Source: Spongospora subterranea f. sp. subterranea (lineage: Eukaryota; Endomyxa: Phytomyxea; Phytomyxea; Plasmodiophorida). From it: DNA of 37,663 bases. This document shows positions 21,401-32,651 of the stretch, in pieces (positions within the stretch are counted from its first letter, which is position 1; the number at the start of each line of letters is the position of its first letter). The notes below the pieces were generated by a model, which had not been told where the DNA came from, did not search any database, and was given only the letters and a program-made list of their open reading frames with translations. Made by a program: the position numbers and the translations under genes. The stretch is from positions 1 through 37,663 of the forward strand of contig JAUGWO010000276.1 of NCBI GenBank assembly GCA_049724395.1. Direction: 5' to 3'.

Positions 21401-21740
21401 CATCACTGACAAATGTCATTCGTCGTGGCACAACGACCGTCTCTGCTGATGTACAGCGTCGGACGATTTTGCCCTCGGAGTGTTTATCAGGCTGTGCTTG
21501 CCAGGTGTTCTAAATGGCGTATCCTGGCACAACGACCGTGTGTTTCTGATGATGTTGACTATTTACAGTGATAGTATTTACAGTCATGAGGAATTGAAAA
21601 ATTTCATGCCGCCTCAGACCGCATGGCCCTCAACGTTGGCAACATCAATTTCCTCATCACTGGTAAATGTTTAACATCAGCTGAGCACACACGGTCGTCG
21701 TGCCATCAATTAATGACATTCGTCAGACAGTTTTGAATTG
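21400..21740 (+). mobile_element. Ty3 RNase H fragment
   Basis: At about 21451-21490 the sequence reads CTASDDFALGVFI, matching the RNase H start TDASDFALGAVL. The following stretch (HNDRVF...SHEELKNF) keeps traces of the domain. It lies among repeated GGCACAACGACCGT motifs. Broken fossil, strongly diverged. Confidence 0.55.
21429..21703. repeat. GGCACAACGACCGT repeated, two direct and one inverted
   Basis: GGCACAACGACCGT occurs at 21429-21442 and 21525-21538, and inverted with one change at 21690-21703 (ACGGTCGTCGTGCC). Flanks are partly shared (GACAAATGTCATTCGTCG before the first; TGACATTCGTCAG beyond the inverted copy). It could be foldback ends of a small non-coding element, or repeated debris. 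Confidence 0.6.
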
Positions 21741-22299
21741 ATCAGCGCAGTCGCCAAGTTCTTCTGATGTTGATGATTATGTGTTTGTACAGCCCGCAGC
21801 ATGCAACTAGAACTCATGTCCTTTAACCAATAAATCATTTCACATAAGCTGTTAACAACTCTCGAAAACCTTTGTTTGCACTTTTCACCTATACAGCCGT
21901 TTTACTTTCTAAAGTCAGTATTAACTGGTAACCAACAGCTCGGTAGCATTTCATTGAAGTTTTTGGCCAATGGTGAACATTCATGTCCACATTCATCCTG
22001 AAGTGGCTGAAAGCGGTACTGAAACTCTTACTCTCAGTCATTGCCGCATCTACAGATTGCCAGAATTTCATGTAGAAACCCCCAAACTTAACAAATTTCA
22101 ACCCTCAATCAATAGCAACTTTCCTTAAACGACGATCCGCAGAAGAAATCCGGATTCTCAAACTACCACTGCAGCGATTCATTCACTTAATCAGCAATGT
22201 TCTGGAGAGACGGTTTGGATATCCAAACAATTAATTGTGCCTCGATCAACCAATTTGAAAAAACAGAAATCAACACGCAGATACTATTATTGAATCAGG

Positions 22300-22540
22300 A
22301 AATAATGTTGATACATACCTACATACCATCAGACGTTAACAATTGAACGAGATCAACGGTCTGGAGAGCAATGCAATTTGCAGATGAACAGAATATGCCA
22401 ACGCTAATTACAGGGGATCTGAACACAAATGATAACCGATTTGAATCAATCACAATGAACATATCTTGACTCCATTCTAAAGGATTTGCTCTGTTAGATG
22501 ATGTCAACACGATAAGTCCATTACAGACCACCTGAATGCA
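22300..22540 (+). mobile_element. LINE endonuclease (EEP/APE-type) fragment
   Basis: The plus strand reads HTYIPSDVNN...VWRAMQFADEQNMPTLITGDLNTNDNRFES...SKGFALLDDVN. GDLN followed by an N is the conserved core of the endonuclease/exonuclease/phosphatase domain of LINE ORF2, which nicks the target site. Two in-frame stops show it is dead. About 22550-22760 (FNTEQFVDKVNSLHRII...) may be the linker towards reverse transcriptase, but no RT motifs follow. Confidence 0.65.
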
Positions 22541-23455
22541 TTCAACACGTTGAAGTTCAACACGGAACAGTTTGTTGATAAAGTAAACTCTTTACATAGA
22601 ATCATATCTCTGGGCGAAAAGCTCAGCACCAAACGACAACTGGATTTCAAACCAATCAGGAAACCAACCGCGAATAATTTATCCACACATTACGCGACGA
22701 ATCAACCAGAAATAACTATGGATCACCGAAGAACAGCTACATATGATGACAACTTGCCAAACTGAAAAAGCTTATCGGTCAACTATCCTCGAATCCAGAA
22801 AAGTCTTTAAAAATCTGGATAAAAGACTGAAACGATGGACCAGGTCTGGTACTCACTTGATATTGCAAAAATGACTCATGGGAAATGGAATTTGATTCAG
22901 AATAATTTTAAGCCGTTATTAAAAGGTTACAATGTTCAAATAAGAGCCAAAACGCCAGTACCAAAATAGATGTTTTGAATGTAGCAGCAGCAAATATGGT
23001 AAGCGCATTTTCGGAGGAACCCGACAAGCGGCAAGACAACCTGGATCTGGCCACTGATAAACACTATGTATTTTTGAAATTTTGCACCGAGGTAAAAAAC
23101 GACGAATGCTGAAGGATGTCATCCCAGTCGACGTTCAAATCGACTTGACACTGGTGATATAGCACCAATATGACCAGGTTCAATGTCAACTTCAACTCGA
23201 CATGCATCCAAGCGGAGGCGCTGATCAACCTATGAGAGCTGATTGCGAGTAGATACCTCAGAGGAATCGAATCAACACTTCCAATGGGCCCATTCGACGC
23301 GATCACCACCGCGTAGCAAGAGGTCGACCGACTCGGCGATAAGCTCAATGACGAAACCACGTCAGGCGGATGAATATTTACAACGCGAACACACACAGAC
23401 TGTACACACAATTTGCAAGAAATGTGTTTGCTCTCACTCCTAGTTGATATGTGAA
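22541..23455 (+). other. Retroelement debris between LINE fragment and L3
   Basis: No gene is recognised. At about 23370-23440 a segment (GCGAACACACACAGACTGTACACACAATTTGCAAGAAATG) recurs in similar form at 33800-33841. In both places it directly abuts the downstream end of an L-family copy. At 33.8 kb it continues a Ty3 integrase fragment, so this is probably Ty3-derived too. Confidence 0.4.
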
Positions 23456-23459
23456 TTGC

Positions 23460-25300
23460 ATTGAAAAATCACTCAACATTGAATGATTCATACTGAAACA
23501 GATATGATAATATCATGCGGTAGATTCAGAAAATCTCTCGACTCCGTTTCGCAACCAAAGTCCTGCCTATATTCGCCATTCGAATCAGATATTGGCGCTG
23601 GTACTTATGTCTGGTCTGGTCCCAAGAGGAATGTTCATTAGTAATTGACACAATCCTCAATGAGCAATGTCGAAACAATGCAATGATCGTTGGCGCATTT
23701 GTTGAGAACACAATCTAATTGGGTAGGAGTGCCCATTATCAATTCGCCACGTCTCCGTCATTCGTCAATGGTTCAGGAATTTGATAATTTCTCCTTTCTG
23801 TTCATCGCTCCTCGATGAAATCTCGATCTTGCTACCACAGCAGAGTATGAATGAACAATATTACACAAACTACCCAAAAAAATGACATAATCCTCATCCT
23901 TCCACAAATTCGCCATTTTCACCACAAATTCGTTCAAGTCGCCAGATCGGTTCTGCCCGGGCACATACATGTGTCTTCCAGAGCGGAATCCCATTCTCAC
24001 TTCCTCCAAGTGAAGGTCCCTTATACCAGCGAATTGATGGTAGAACGCAAAAAGTACATGAGCACCCTGTACCTAAAATGCATATAGTTCCAAAAATCGA
24101 TGTGGTCATCGCGTATCGAAAAATTGTTGATAATAACGAACACTGATAACGCATTGAATATCATTCCGCTTTCAACATCTGTCGCCAACAAATAATCACT
24201 GTGAAAATCGATTCATGAATACTGGGGTATAATGGACAGATCATTCAAGTTGACCACCTTGACTCCAAGGACATAACTGACATCAATATATCGACTCAAT
24301 AACCTGCTGGCGATTATTCCCCAATGTGTCACTACGAAGATCAAGGTAGTTAAGGAACACAGTCAGGAGGTCATTCCTGATCAAAGATGATTAGCGGATT
24401 ATGGCGATAATTATTACAGTGGACAAAGCGAATACCAATCCGATTTCGTGAATGATTTGTGTGTTTGGTCACACAGGGTCCTGATAATAATCAAATAGAA
24501 TGAGGCATTGCAAAAAAAGAAAATTTGCTCGCTACAGTAGTTCCTCAGCAGGAGCAGTGTTGGACTCATTGGCCTTGCGAGCGATTATGACTTCAGGTTT
24601 CCAGAAGAAGAAAGAAATCAGCCTCTGCAACGAAAAAAGACGTCTGGGAGATTGAGTTAACAATCATCCTCAGATATGGAATGGGACAAGAGTGGCTCTG
24701 TCACCATAGAATGACGTACCGATGTGGAAGAACTATATCTCTCGATTCTTGATTTGCTTCCCCACCAATTCAACCAAATCTTGATTCGGCCAGATACGGG
24801 TTTTGTCTATTTTTTTCAAGATGATGATCAAGGTAGTTGAGGCTCCTTGACTTTTCAACGTCTTGGCTCCAATGTCGAAACTGATCCCTACCACACCTTG
24901 AGCACTTTGTCAGAATCCTTGAAAACGTTATTTTTCTTTTTGAAAGGCATTAAGTTTTTTCCAGAAAACCTGAAAAACTTTTGGGTGAAAATCCCGCACT
25001 GCCAGACATGACATAATCAGATTACCCACTGAATGATTCGTATTGGAACAGATATGATTATATCATGTGATAGATTCTAGGAAAAAATCTCAACTCGCTT
25101 TCGCTAACAAAGTCCTGCCTATGTGCGACATTTGAATCAGATATAGGCGCCGGCACTTATGTCTCGACTGGTAATGTGAAGTGAAAAATAGACTCAAGTG
25201 TCTGATCTGGTCGGTCTCGGGATAAGAGTTTATCAGTAATTGACACAATCCTCAATGAGCGATGCCGAAACAATGCAAAGATGGCCGGCGCATTTATTGA
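23460..25300. repeat. Direct repeat: downstream flanks of L3 and L1
   Basis: About 23480-23720 and 25030-25290 share long similar runs, such as ACAAAGTCCTGCCTAT, GATATAGGCGCCGGCACTTATGTCT against GATATTGGCGCTGGTACTTATGTCT, and AATTGACACAATCCTCAATGAGC. The two L copies therefore lie in a tandem duplication with a period of about 1.5 kb. Confidence 0.8.
23770..24990 (-). pseudogene. L3: decayed third copy of the L family
   Basis: It parallels L1 at about 1.5-kb offset. Recognisable parts on the minus strand are an exon d/e-like stretch (about 24830-24560), the exon g-like stretch (FLNYLDLRSDTLGNNRQ, about 24360-24300), and a last exon with a sound acceptor (TATAAG|G, about 24021) reading DLHLEEVRMGF...LNEFVVKMANLW. 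In exon g the frame runs into stops soon after NNRQ, and a short deletion relative to L1 follows. The upstream exons (a-c) are absent beyond about 24.99 kb. It could express at most a fragment. Confidence 0.6.
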
Positions 25301-25433
25301 GAACAAAATCAAATTCTTTAGGTGTGCCCATTATCAATTGGCTACTGAGTCAATGGTTCAGGAATTTCGAGAATTTCTCGCTTCTGTTGCTCGCTTTTCG
25401 AAGAGTACACGATTTTGCTACCACAGCAAAGTA

Positions 25434-27120
25434 TCAGCAAATATTACACAACACTTGAAAAAAACATAATGCTGAATCATACCCATGCTTCCACAAATCC
25501 GCCAATTTGCTCACAAATTTCTCCAAGTCGCCCAGTAGTTTTGGCGAGCAATAAATTCTATTCATGATCTGAAAAAAGTGAACCGGCAAATGCACGCGCG
25601 TTTCAAAGCTGGCGGCCAGTTTTACCAAATGAAGGTCCCAATACCAGCGAATTAAGATAGAACGCAGAATGTACATGAAAATGCTTTACCTAAAACGCTG
25701 ATAGACCTGCCAATCGGTGTAATCATTGCGTATCAAAAATTGTTGAAAATAGCGAATATTAATAATAGCATTGAATAACATTCCGCTTTCAACTTCTGTC
25801 GCCAACAAATGATTACTGTGAACATCGATACATGAATACTGGGGTATAACGGACAGAACGATCATTCGAGTTGACCACCTTGACTTCAATGACATAACTG
25901 ACATTAACATCGACTCAATAAACAGCTGGCGATTATTCCCCAATGTGTCACAACGAAGATCAAGGTAGTCAAAGAACAGAGTCAGGAGATCGTTCCTAGT
26001 CAACGATCATTATCGGATTATGGCGATAATTACAGCGGAAAGGGGGAAATACCAATCCGATTTAATGAACGATTTGTGTGTTTGATCACACAGTGTCCTG
26101 ATAATAATCACATAGAATAAGTTCACAGATAGCGCTTCAGTTCAGTCATTACAATTGCAAACACGAAAATTTGATTGCTAATGCCTCAGCACGAGCAGTA
26201 TTCTCATCATTGGCCTTGCGAGCGATTCCGTCAGTAGGTTTGCGGACGAAAAATGAAATCAGCTTCTGCACCAAAAAATCACGTCTGGGAGATTCGTTTA
26301 CAATCATCCTCAGATATGGAATGGGACAAGAGAGGTTCTGTCACCCTAGAAACACGTACCGAAGTGAAAGAATTATATCTTTCGATTCTTTAATTTCTTT
26401 CCCCACCAATTCAACCAAACCTTGATTGAGCCCGATTCGGTTTTTGTCGATTTTTGCAAGATGAAGATCCAGGTAGTTGAAGAACGGGGAGATAATATCG
26501 TCCCTAGTGAAATTCAAACTGAGAGGCGGCCGATCACGATGGAAAGAGTTAGAAGGAATACCAATCCGATTCCATCAAATATTTCGCATCTCCAATGATC
26601 CTAATAATGACAACATGAAATGTGGCAAGCGACCCCGTTTATTCCATCAATTACCGTTTCAACTTCATCGCTTGTGCCCCGACACAAACAACAGGTTTGT
26701 GATGGATCATGGACATGATTTGAGACAAGAAGGAATCGGGCCTGGATCAAAAATTTAGTGAAACAGCTAACCCTCAGATGCGGAATGGGTCCTGAGACAT
26801 TCGGCAGTGCTTTACTACCGATTATTGTGCTTCAACAGCGCATTTCTCTCTTCTTGGTTTATCTCATTCTGGACTATTCTCACCATATCGGGATCCCCCA
26901 AAAAATCCGCAATCGCACCGGTAAACAATTCACTGATTGACATCAACGCTAAACCCAACCATGCATGTGATAACTCGAAAAAAACTGACACCAGTGTGGT
27001 GTTAATCAAGAGATAAAAGATTACGCTGGAGCTGATACGATTTCGCGAACCACTCGAATCTAGTGGAACCAATCCTGTAGTCAACTTCTTGGCGACGACG
27101 ACCGAAAAAATGACCGCTGT
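25434..27120 (-). CDS. L1: multi-exon gene of unknown family (best copy)
   Basis: Internal exons on the minus strand: a ends 26819 (ISELFTGAIADFLGDPDMV...), b 26741-26655, c 26600-26562, d 26503-26360, e 26308-26153, f 26097-26053, g 25995-25690. Exons b-g are all open, flanked by GT-AG and phase 2 throughout. Exons c+d (YLMESDW, then DDIISPFFNYLDLHL) and f+g (SFIKSDW, then NDLLTLFFDYLDLRC) are paralogous, so the protein contains an internal duplication. Exon g (101 aa) includes LSVIPQYSCIDVHSNHLLAT. The 5' end is unsettled: no ATG precedes exon a in frame, and it may join gene S1. The 3' end is also unsettled: the last-exon acceptor seen in L2 and L3 is altered here. I recognise no family. 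Confidence 0.55.
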
Positions 27121-27168
27121 TGATAAACAGAGATGAGCCGGGGAAGAAAACGAGAAGTTCAAATCTGA

Positions 27169-29632
27169 TTACTCAATGCCGGTATTCTTTATGGCTTTAA
27201 ACAACAATTCTTCATCGTAGGGAACCTTACTATCAAAAGGATATCAGACCCAGATGATCGTCAAGAGGGCAATAAAAATTCACGAACAAAATTTGAAAAA
27301 AGTCCTTCATGGCTTTGGCAACCGGATTAGGTTGCTTTTGGACCAAGTTTTGTTCGTAAGAATGTTTGCTATAGACAGGATATCAGATACTGATTATTAT
27401 CACGAAGCGATTGGCAATTCCGAACAATATTGGATAAAGGTTCTCAAGGGCTCCCACCAATTCAGCGGATTTGCGAAATTCATTAGGCGGAAGGTTTCTG
27501 AGACCAAATAGTACAGATCCATTGAAACAATGACGTGTTGAACAATCGCCAAGACAATTCAATACCGAATTTTACGGGACCTCCAATCATCCCCAGATTT
27601 GAGCAACTTTCTCACAAGAGGCAAAACAGGGGCAGGGGCGTTCCTGTAAATAGAATATCAAATACTTATTAGAATGAGATTAACGAATTCGTACAAAGTT
27701 TGAAAAAACAATTCTTCAAGATTTGTCGAGTCTGAATCACATTTGACCATCTTCGATACATCACGTGCAAAATTTGGAGGAAAGTTGCTATGGAAAAGAA
27801 ATGAAAATATAGTGATCAAAACACCATGGAAGAGTTTTACAAAAAGTAAAACAAAACTTCAGGAGATCCCAGATCGTATCCAGCATTGATAAACCTAATG
27901 ATAACTCGGGCAGCTTTGGGAAAATCGTTGCTATGGATCAGCAATCAGATAAAATCTTCATTGATGACGAGGAAAACGAGCACGAACAAGAACCTAAACA
28001 GATTCTGGAGCGCTCCAACGTCATAACTATGTCTTAGCACCAGATTCACAAGGCGCATATTCGAGGAAGAATGTTCACTTTCGACAACAAAATTAGTTGA
28101 TCACGATGATCAAAAGGGGGGTAACGATTCGTACAAAAACGATAGCAGCTCTGCAAGTGCTTCCGCATCAGCACCAGATTCGACCAACTTGCTCAAAAGA
28201 CGCGCAAAATTGCGAGGAAGACGGCTATCAGAGGAATTACAAAAATTCAGATGATCAAAAGGGAATGAACGATCCATTACAAGTGGGAAAATAGGGATTT
28301 CAAGGCGTCAAAGTCGGAACCGGATTTCGGCAAATTTGGAATACGGGGAGAATTAGTGTGAGAGGGGGATCTATGCACGAAATAAAAATAATGATTGATT
28401 GACGCAGCTGAACGATTTCGAATACAGGAGTGAAATCAGCCCTTGACGAGATTCCTCATTCGAGAAAAATCGCAGCCCCCGTTTCACATGGGCTGCATTC
28501 TCGAAAGGAAAAAGACTGTGGACAGGAAATATGTTAGTGATTCTGAAAAAGAGAGATCTCAACGGTCCCGTACATCAGTGAACACAGTCCTTCAAGTGCT
28601 TCCCCATCAGCACCGGATTCGAGAAACTTCTTTGCAAGATGCAAAACATTGGAATGATGGTCACTATGTACAATCAATTTCAAAATAACCATGAACAGAA
28701 CAGAGCTGAGCATTGATGTACAAGACCGAAAACAGGTCTTGAAGTGCTTCCGTATCTGCACCAGACTCAACCAATTTCTGTCCAAGATGTGCAACATGCT
28801 GAGGAAGGTCTCTAATAACAGGAAAAATGATGATGAGTATTATCCTGAGGGAAGGACCCATCCCTTACAGGTCTGAAAACAGCCCTTCATGGGTTCTCCC
28901 ATTGGCATAACGATCGATAATTACATTGGCTTTTCGAATATTATCCGAAGGGCGTTCGCTATGGAACAGGAGTTGAGATAAATGAATACGATCATAATCA
29001 GGATGAACGATCCCGTACAAAATTGACTGCACGATGGGAAGTGCTTCGACGGGATTGTTTAAAAACACTGTGGCTGCACTGGACAGCGGTATTTCAGAAA
29101 GCGACAAACCGAATCTATGATAACAACCGACAGAATGTCGTTGAACAATTTTGTTACACCACGAACTGTCATCGCTCTCCGCTCAGACTTTGTCCCTCCA
29201 TTGGATATGATTCCATTGACCAACTCGTACAAGTCCCGATTTACCAACCGGAGGAAGAAAACGCTGTGATGACCAGATATGAATAGGCGGATACACCAAT
29301 GGCCGGCACTATCAACTCACACAATGTCAATAGGTCCTGAAGAATCAGACACAATAGTGCTATCGGCAGGAATCTCGGCACCGTGTCGGCACTGTTCGTT
29401 ATCGGGCAACAAATGAAATATTTCATTAATGACTTTCGTCACCGCATTATATTCTCCCTCTCTAGATATTAACAGGGGGTCCCTCTCACTGGGATAGTGA
29501 TACAATGGTCAGATAACGATTGGTCACATTAAAAATCTGAGTCTGTTTTTACCTATTGGGGGGTGAACCAGATACCAGGAAAATAACGGACACAACTGCA
29601 ATAGAGAAGAGCGAACCCATAGAACACATCAT
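27169..29632 (-). CDS. S1: secreted exon-per-repeat alpha-solenoid-like protein
   Basis: Hand-built model, 514 aa, 17 exons (minus strand): 29632-29553, 29488-29321, 29263-29132, 29078-29019, 28958-28869, 28811-28722, 28663-28574, 28515-28426, 28370-28281, 28224-28135, 28077-27988, 27930-27841, 27787-27695, 27643-27566, 27497-27426, 27368-27288, 27229-27169 (TAA). All introns are GT-AG, 51-68 nt and phase 2, with no stop in frame. Exon 1 is a signal peptide (MGSLFSIAVVSVIFLVSG). Exons 5-12 are exactly 90 nt each and encode one 30-aa repeat: helix A like LPQHVAHLGQKLVESGAD, helix B like EALQDLFSVL. Exons 13-17 are diverged repeats. The repeat resembles two-helix solenoid units; no known family is identified. 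Exon 14's donor is the least certain. Confidence 0.75.
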
Positions 29633-30795
29633 TATGGAAATGGCGTGGATGTAGCGTTTATGAATTGCGCAAGTTGTTTTCCAACCAGTGTGAATATTAC
29701 GATACAGTGGAAAAACTCAAAACACGCTGGCCCAGCGGTTTTGGTTGCATGAATTGGGTTTGTCCGTGTGAGCATCTCTACCGCACACGTCAAACTCCAC
29801 GAACGGGTCCAAAAATAGCCTCCGGTAAAACTGTTATGGCCCCGTCAAACGTTTCTCCGCAGCGCGGTTAATGTGAACCGACAAACGGATTTTTCAAGCT
29901 GGCAATGATGGAAACGATGACAACGCTCGTAAGCTAATCTGGCAAGACGAAATGGAGAATGATACAGTTGCCCAGTTTGTAGGGATCCTGGGTCAGCATA
30001 TGGCTTCTTCGGTTACGCTGATCCAACGCAATCACAGGATTGACTCTGAATCCAACAATAGTCAATCGTGGAGGATCACATATTGGACGCTCACCAAACT
30101 TGGCCCCGAAATTTTGCTTCTGGTCATGAAAGGAATTACAGAGACTAATTTCGCGCAATCCCGTTTACCCTGCCCACGTCTTCCGAAGACCGTTTCGAAT
30201 GAGGCGAGAAATGTTTAAAGTAATATATGATGGTTTAGTCGAGAGAGGCGACTCTTTTTTTGAAGAAAGATGATGCTCTTGAAAGTTTGGGATTGTCATT
30301 ACAGCAAAAAGTTTACGGAAGCTTGCGTATCTCTGCGTTTGGGGTAGAAAATATTACCTTCGCTGAATGTTCTTCTGCAGTCTGACCGGCATTGTGATAG
30401 TTTGAGGTTGATCCCATGACCCGAATCACTAAAACCCATTAATCATTGGACACCTGGGAAAATACCTGTACGGAGCACCACAATGCCTTCAACCCAAGTC
30501 GCATCATTACAAATCAGATTTCTATTTTTAAGAGGTTCGTTCCCCCCATGCTCAGCACCTGCGCTCGACTTTCGCATTAGCTGGCCAAACTTTGGGTATT
30601 CCCCAAATCCCTACTCACGGGGTTTTCGAACTCAAGACTCACACTGTCACCATTAATAACGAATTTGTTCAAGGAGGTGGCTCCAAACGGAACGTCGACT
30701 GGGATGATCACCGAAACGCGAGAGGAGTTCTCTGACAATTGCGAAAAACGAGCCCGGCGACGCTTACCTGGTCGAAATAGGCGAATCATCTACAA
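29633..30795. other. Upstream flank of S1 and unrecognised sequence
   Basis: The promoter of minus-strand S1 should lie just above 29632; no clear motif is seen. Further right, about 30590-30650 reads IPQIPTHGVFELKTHTVTIN, resembling a Ty3 segment before reverse transcriptase, with a related copy at about 31445-31500. The rest (29.65-30.55 kb) has short frames without motifs. Confidence 0.4.
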
Positions 30796-31106
30796 GGGGG
30801 GAACACCAATCAATGGACATGATGATTGATCGTGCAATAGCCAAAGGACTGACGAACGAATTCAAAGACCGTCTACGTGAGATCGTGTATAGACACGAAC
30901 ACGTGTGGAGAACCAAACTGGGCAATGACCCGCCGGCAAAGGTTTCAGCTATGAAAATCCATTTCAAAGCAGACTATCCCCATTACCGTGCTCTCGCCGC
31001 CCATATTCACCAGTTCTTCAAGATTTCATGCACAAGCACACCGCCGATCTGGAGCAGAACGGGTTCATGTACCGCAATCCACAACGCCCGTTCTGGGTCC
31101 GCTTGC
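30796..31106 (+). mobile_element. Ty3 pol fragment cut by a LINE insertion
   Basis: A reading stretch FKDRLREIVYRHEHVWRTKLGNDPPAKV is the typical lead-in to Ty3 reverse transcriptase (LRELLERYRDVFRTELGPDPPAKV-like). It continues as LEQNGFMYRNPQRPFW up to about 31106, where a minus-strand LINE tail begins. The type is close to the lineage at 8.35-10.76 kb rather than to the chromoviruses. Broken fossil. Confidence 0.7.
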
Positions 31107-31400
31107 CTGGTATGGTATGGTATGTTATGGTATGGTATACAAAGGATCGCGGGTTCTTATGGGTTGAGTAAGCTTGTGTACTACCAGGCTTTCCCTACTT
31201 CCGCCTGGCCGCTACAAGTAGCTTGGGTATCCAATGAAGGAACCTATTAGACCAGCTGGATTCAGCAACATAATCTGTCCTAACGACCACACCGAATGGG
31301 ACCTGCCCCCACCTGATTACATTGCCTATCCAGAGTTTCCGAGTTTACTGCAAGCAGCTCGCTCTCCCACATTCATTAGAGGCCACGTGGTCAGACCTTC
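31107..31400 (-). mobile_element. LINE 3' end, minus strand, 5'-truncated
   Basis: Inverted copy of the 3' untranslated end of the plus-strand LINE at 32940-33222, about 95% alike in the outer 180 bp by eye and looser further in. It ends at the left in a TACCA-type simple repeat (31107-31139, complement of TACCATACC...). It contains no coding part: a dead-on-arrival short copy. Confidence 0.8.
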
Positions 31401-31635
31401 GTGCTAAAACAACATTCACTCTATTTTTCCGTTTTGGATGCAACCTTGGGGGGTCTCCCAAAATTCCATCACTCACGGGGTTTCGAACTCATGTCCAACA
31501 CTCACCCGGACATGCCTGCCACCAACAGGGACAGACAGGAACCAAGCTAACTCTTGCCTGGTAATCGACCGAAAGGGCACGTCCGTTCGTGGTCATCGTC
31601 TAGGCATCGACACCAAAGGATGAGAACAGCTGATT

Positions 31636-32556
31636 ATGAGAACCTATACAGGATCATTCATATCGACACCAATTGCACTATTACACGCTATATCAGGATT
31701 CCCATTATTGAAAGACAAAATTACTAGCGCAACCACTATGACGGTTTTAGCCGCGCGCGCCAACGGATCACAACTGGGACAGGACTACACCAAATGGACA
31801 GGATTCGGCGATGGCTGGTCCCCACTTGGACAAGTCTGGAAAGCTCTCAGAGAAAGAGTCCCGAAAGGATACAAAACCATTCATGCGAAGGTAGATATTG
31901 CAGCAAACATTCTCGAAGCTCTTTATACAGTAAATTACCACAAATCCACTCGAACGGAGGCAATTGCTAAGCACAAAAGAAACGAACTTCTTCCTCGTAA
32001 CCCGGATGTAGAAATATGGACTGATGGCAGTTATACTAACGGGAAAAAAGGGGGAGCTGCTGCCCTCATTCGATACAAGAACACCAATGGTGAAACGGCA
32101 AATTACACTGAGGAGAAGTCGCAAATCAAACTGGGTCACACAATCACCTCGAGTTACGAAGCCGAGATAATTGCATTACATGCTGGTCTAGAACTGGCCG
32201 TAGATAAAAAGTTCAAAAAGAGAACGATTCACATAATGACAGACTCGTTATCATGGGTAAGTCAATTCCAATCATTACCTATCAAACCTCGAAGAGTACA
32301 TGCTGTTGTGGCAGACTCTGCTCGAATGCTAGCGAAATTAACCCGGCGCAATCAGATTTATATTCACTACATTCCAAGTCATGTCGACAAAAAAAATGAC
32401 ACATCTGGAAATGATAGCTCAAAAGCAATAGGACAAAGCAATGAAATTGATCAACTAGCAAAGAATGCGGCGAATATTGGGAGCAAAATAGAGCATGGAC
32501 CTCATTTCTGTCATCCTTCAAACTTCAACTTAAGAAATACGAAAGAGGTCAATTAA
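31636..32556 (+). CDS. LINE ORF2 fragment: RNase H domain
   Basis: 306 codons from an internal ATG. The first part (TYTGSFISTPIALLHAISGFPLL...) is the LINE segment just after reverse transcriptase (GAFRTTPI..L..L.G.PPL). RNase H follows with its catalytic set visible: Asp in EIWTDGSY (about residue 131), Glu in SYEAEIIALHAGLE (about 174), Asp in MTDSLSW (about 201), then HYIPSH and the last Asp in NEIDQLAK (about 278). The enzyme removes RNA from the RNA-DNA hybrid during retrotransposition. The frame ends early; the zinc-finger part lies in another frame. Confidence 0.85.
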   Translation: MRTYTGSFISTPIALLHAISGFPLLKDKITSATTMTVLAARANGSQLGQDYTKWTGFGDGWSPLGQVWKALRERVPKGYKTIHAKVDIAANILEALYTVNYHKSTRTEAIAKHKRNELLPRNPDVEIWTDGSYTNGKKGGAAALIRYKNTNGETANYTEEKSQIKLGHTITSSYEAEIIALHAGLELAVDKKFKKRTIHIMTDSLSWVSQFQSLPIKPRRVHAVVADSARMLAKLTRRNQIYIHYIPSHVDKKNDTSGNDSSKAIGQSNEIDQLAKNAANIGSKIEHGPHFCHPSNFNLRNTKEVN

Positions 32557-32651
32557 AACAGTACCTGAAAGCGAACATTAAATGCAGCCACTTCCCGAAC
32601 TACCCAGATAGAGACCTGTTTCGCAAACTACCAGATGAATCAACGCCACAC

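Noticed and set aside
28097-28876. Several plus-strand frames across the S1 region
   Set aside because: Antisense shadows of the 90-nt exons; the minus-strand splicing model explains the spacing and phase.
31460-31500. tRNA-like B box (GGTTTCGAACTC) suggesting a SINE, also near 30618
   Set aside because: Both sites fall in a shared Ty3-like coding segment (GFEL.THT). No A box at the right spacing and no SINE tail was seen.
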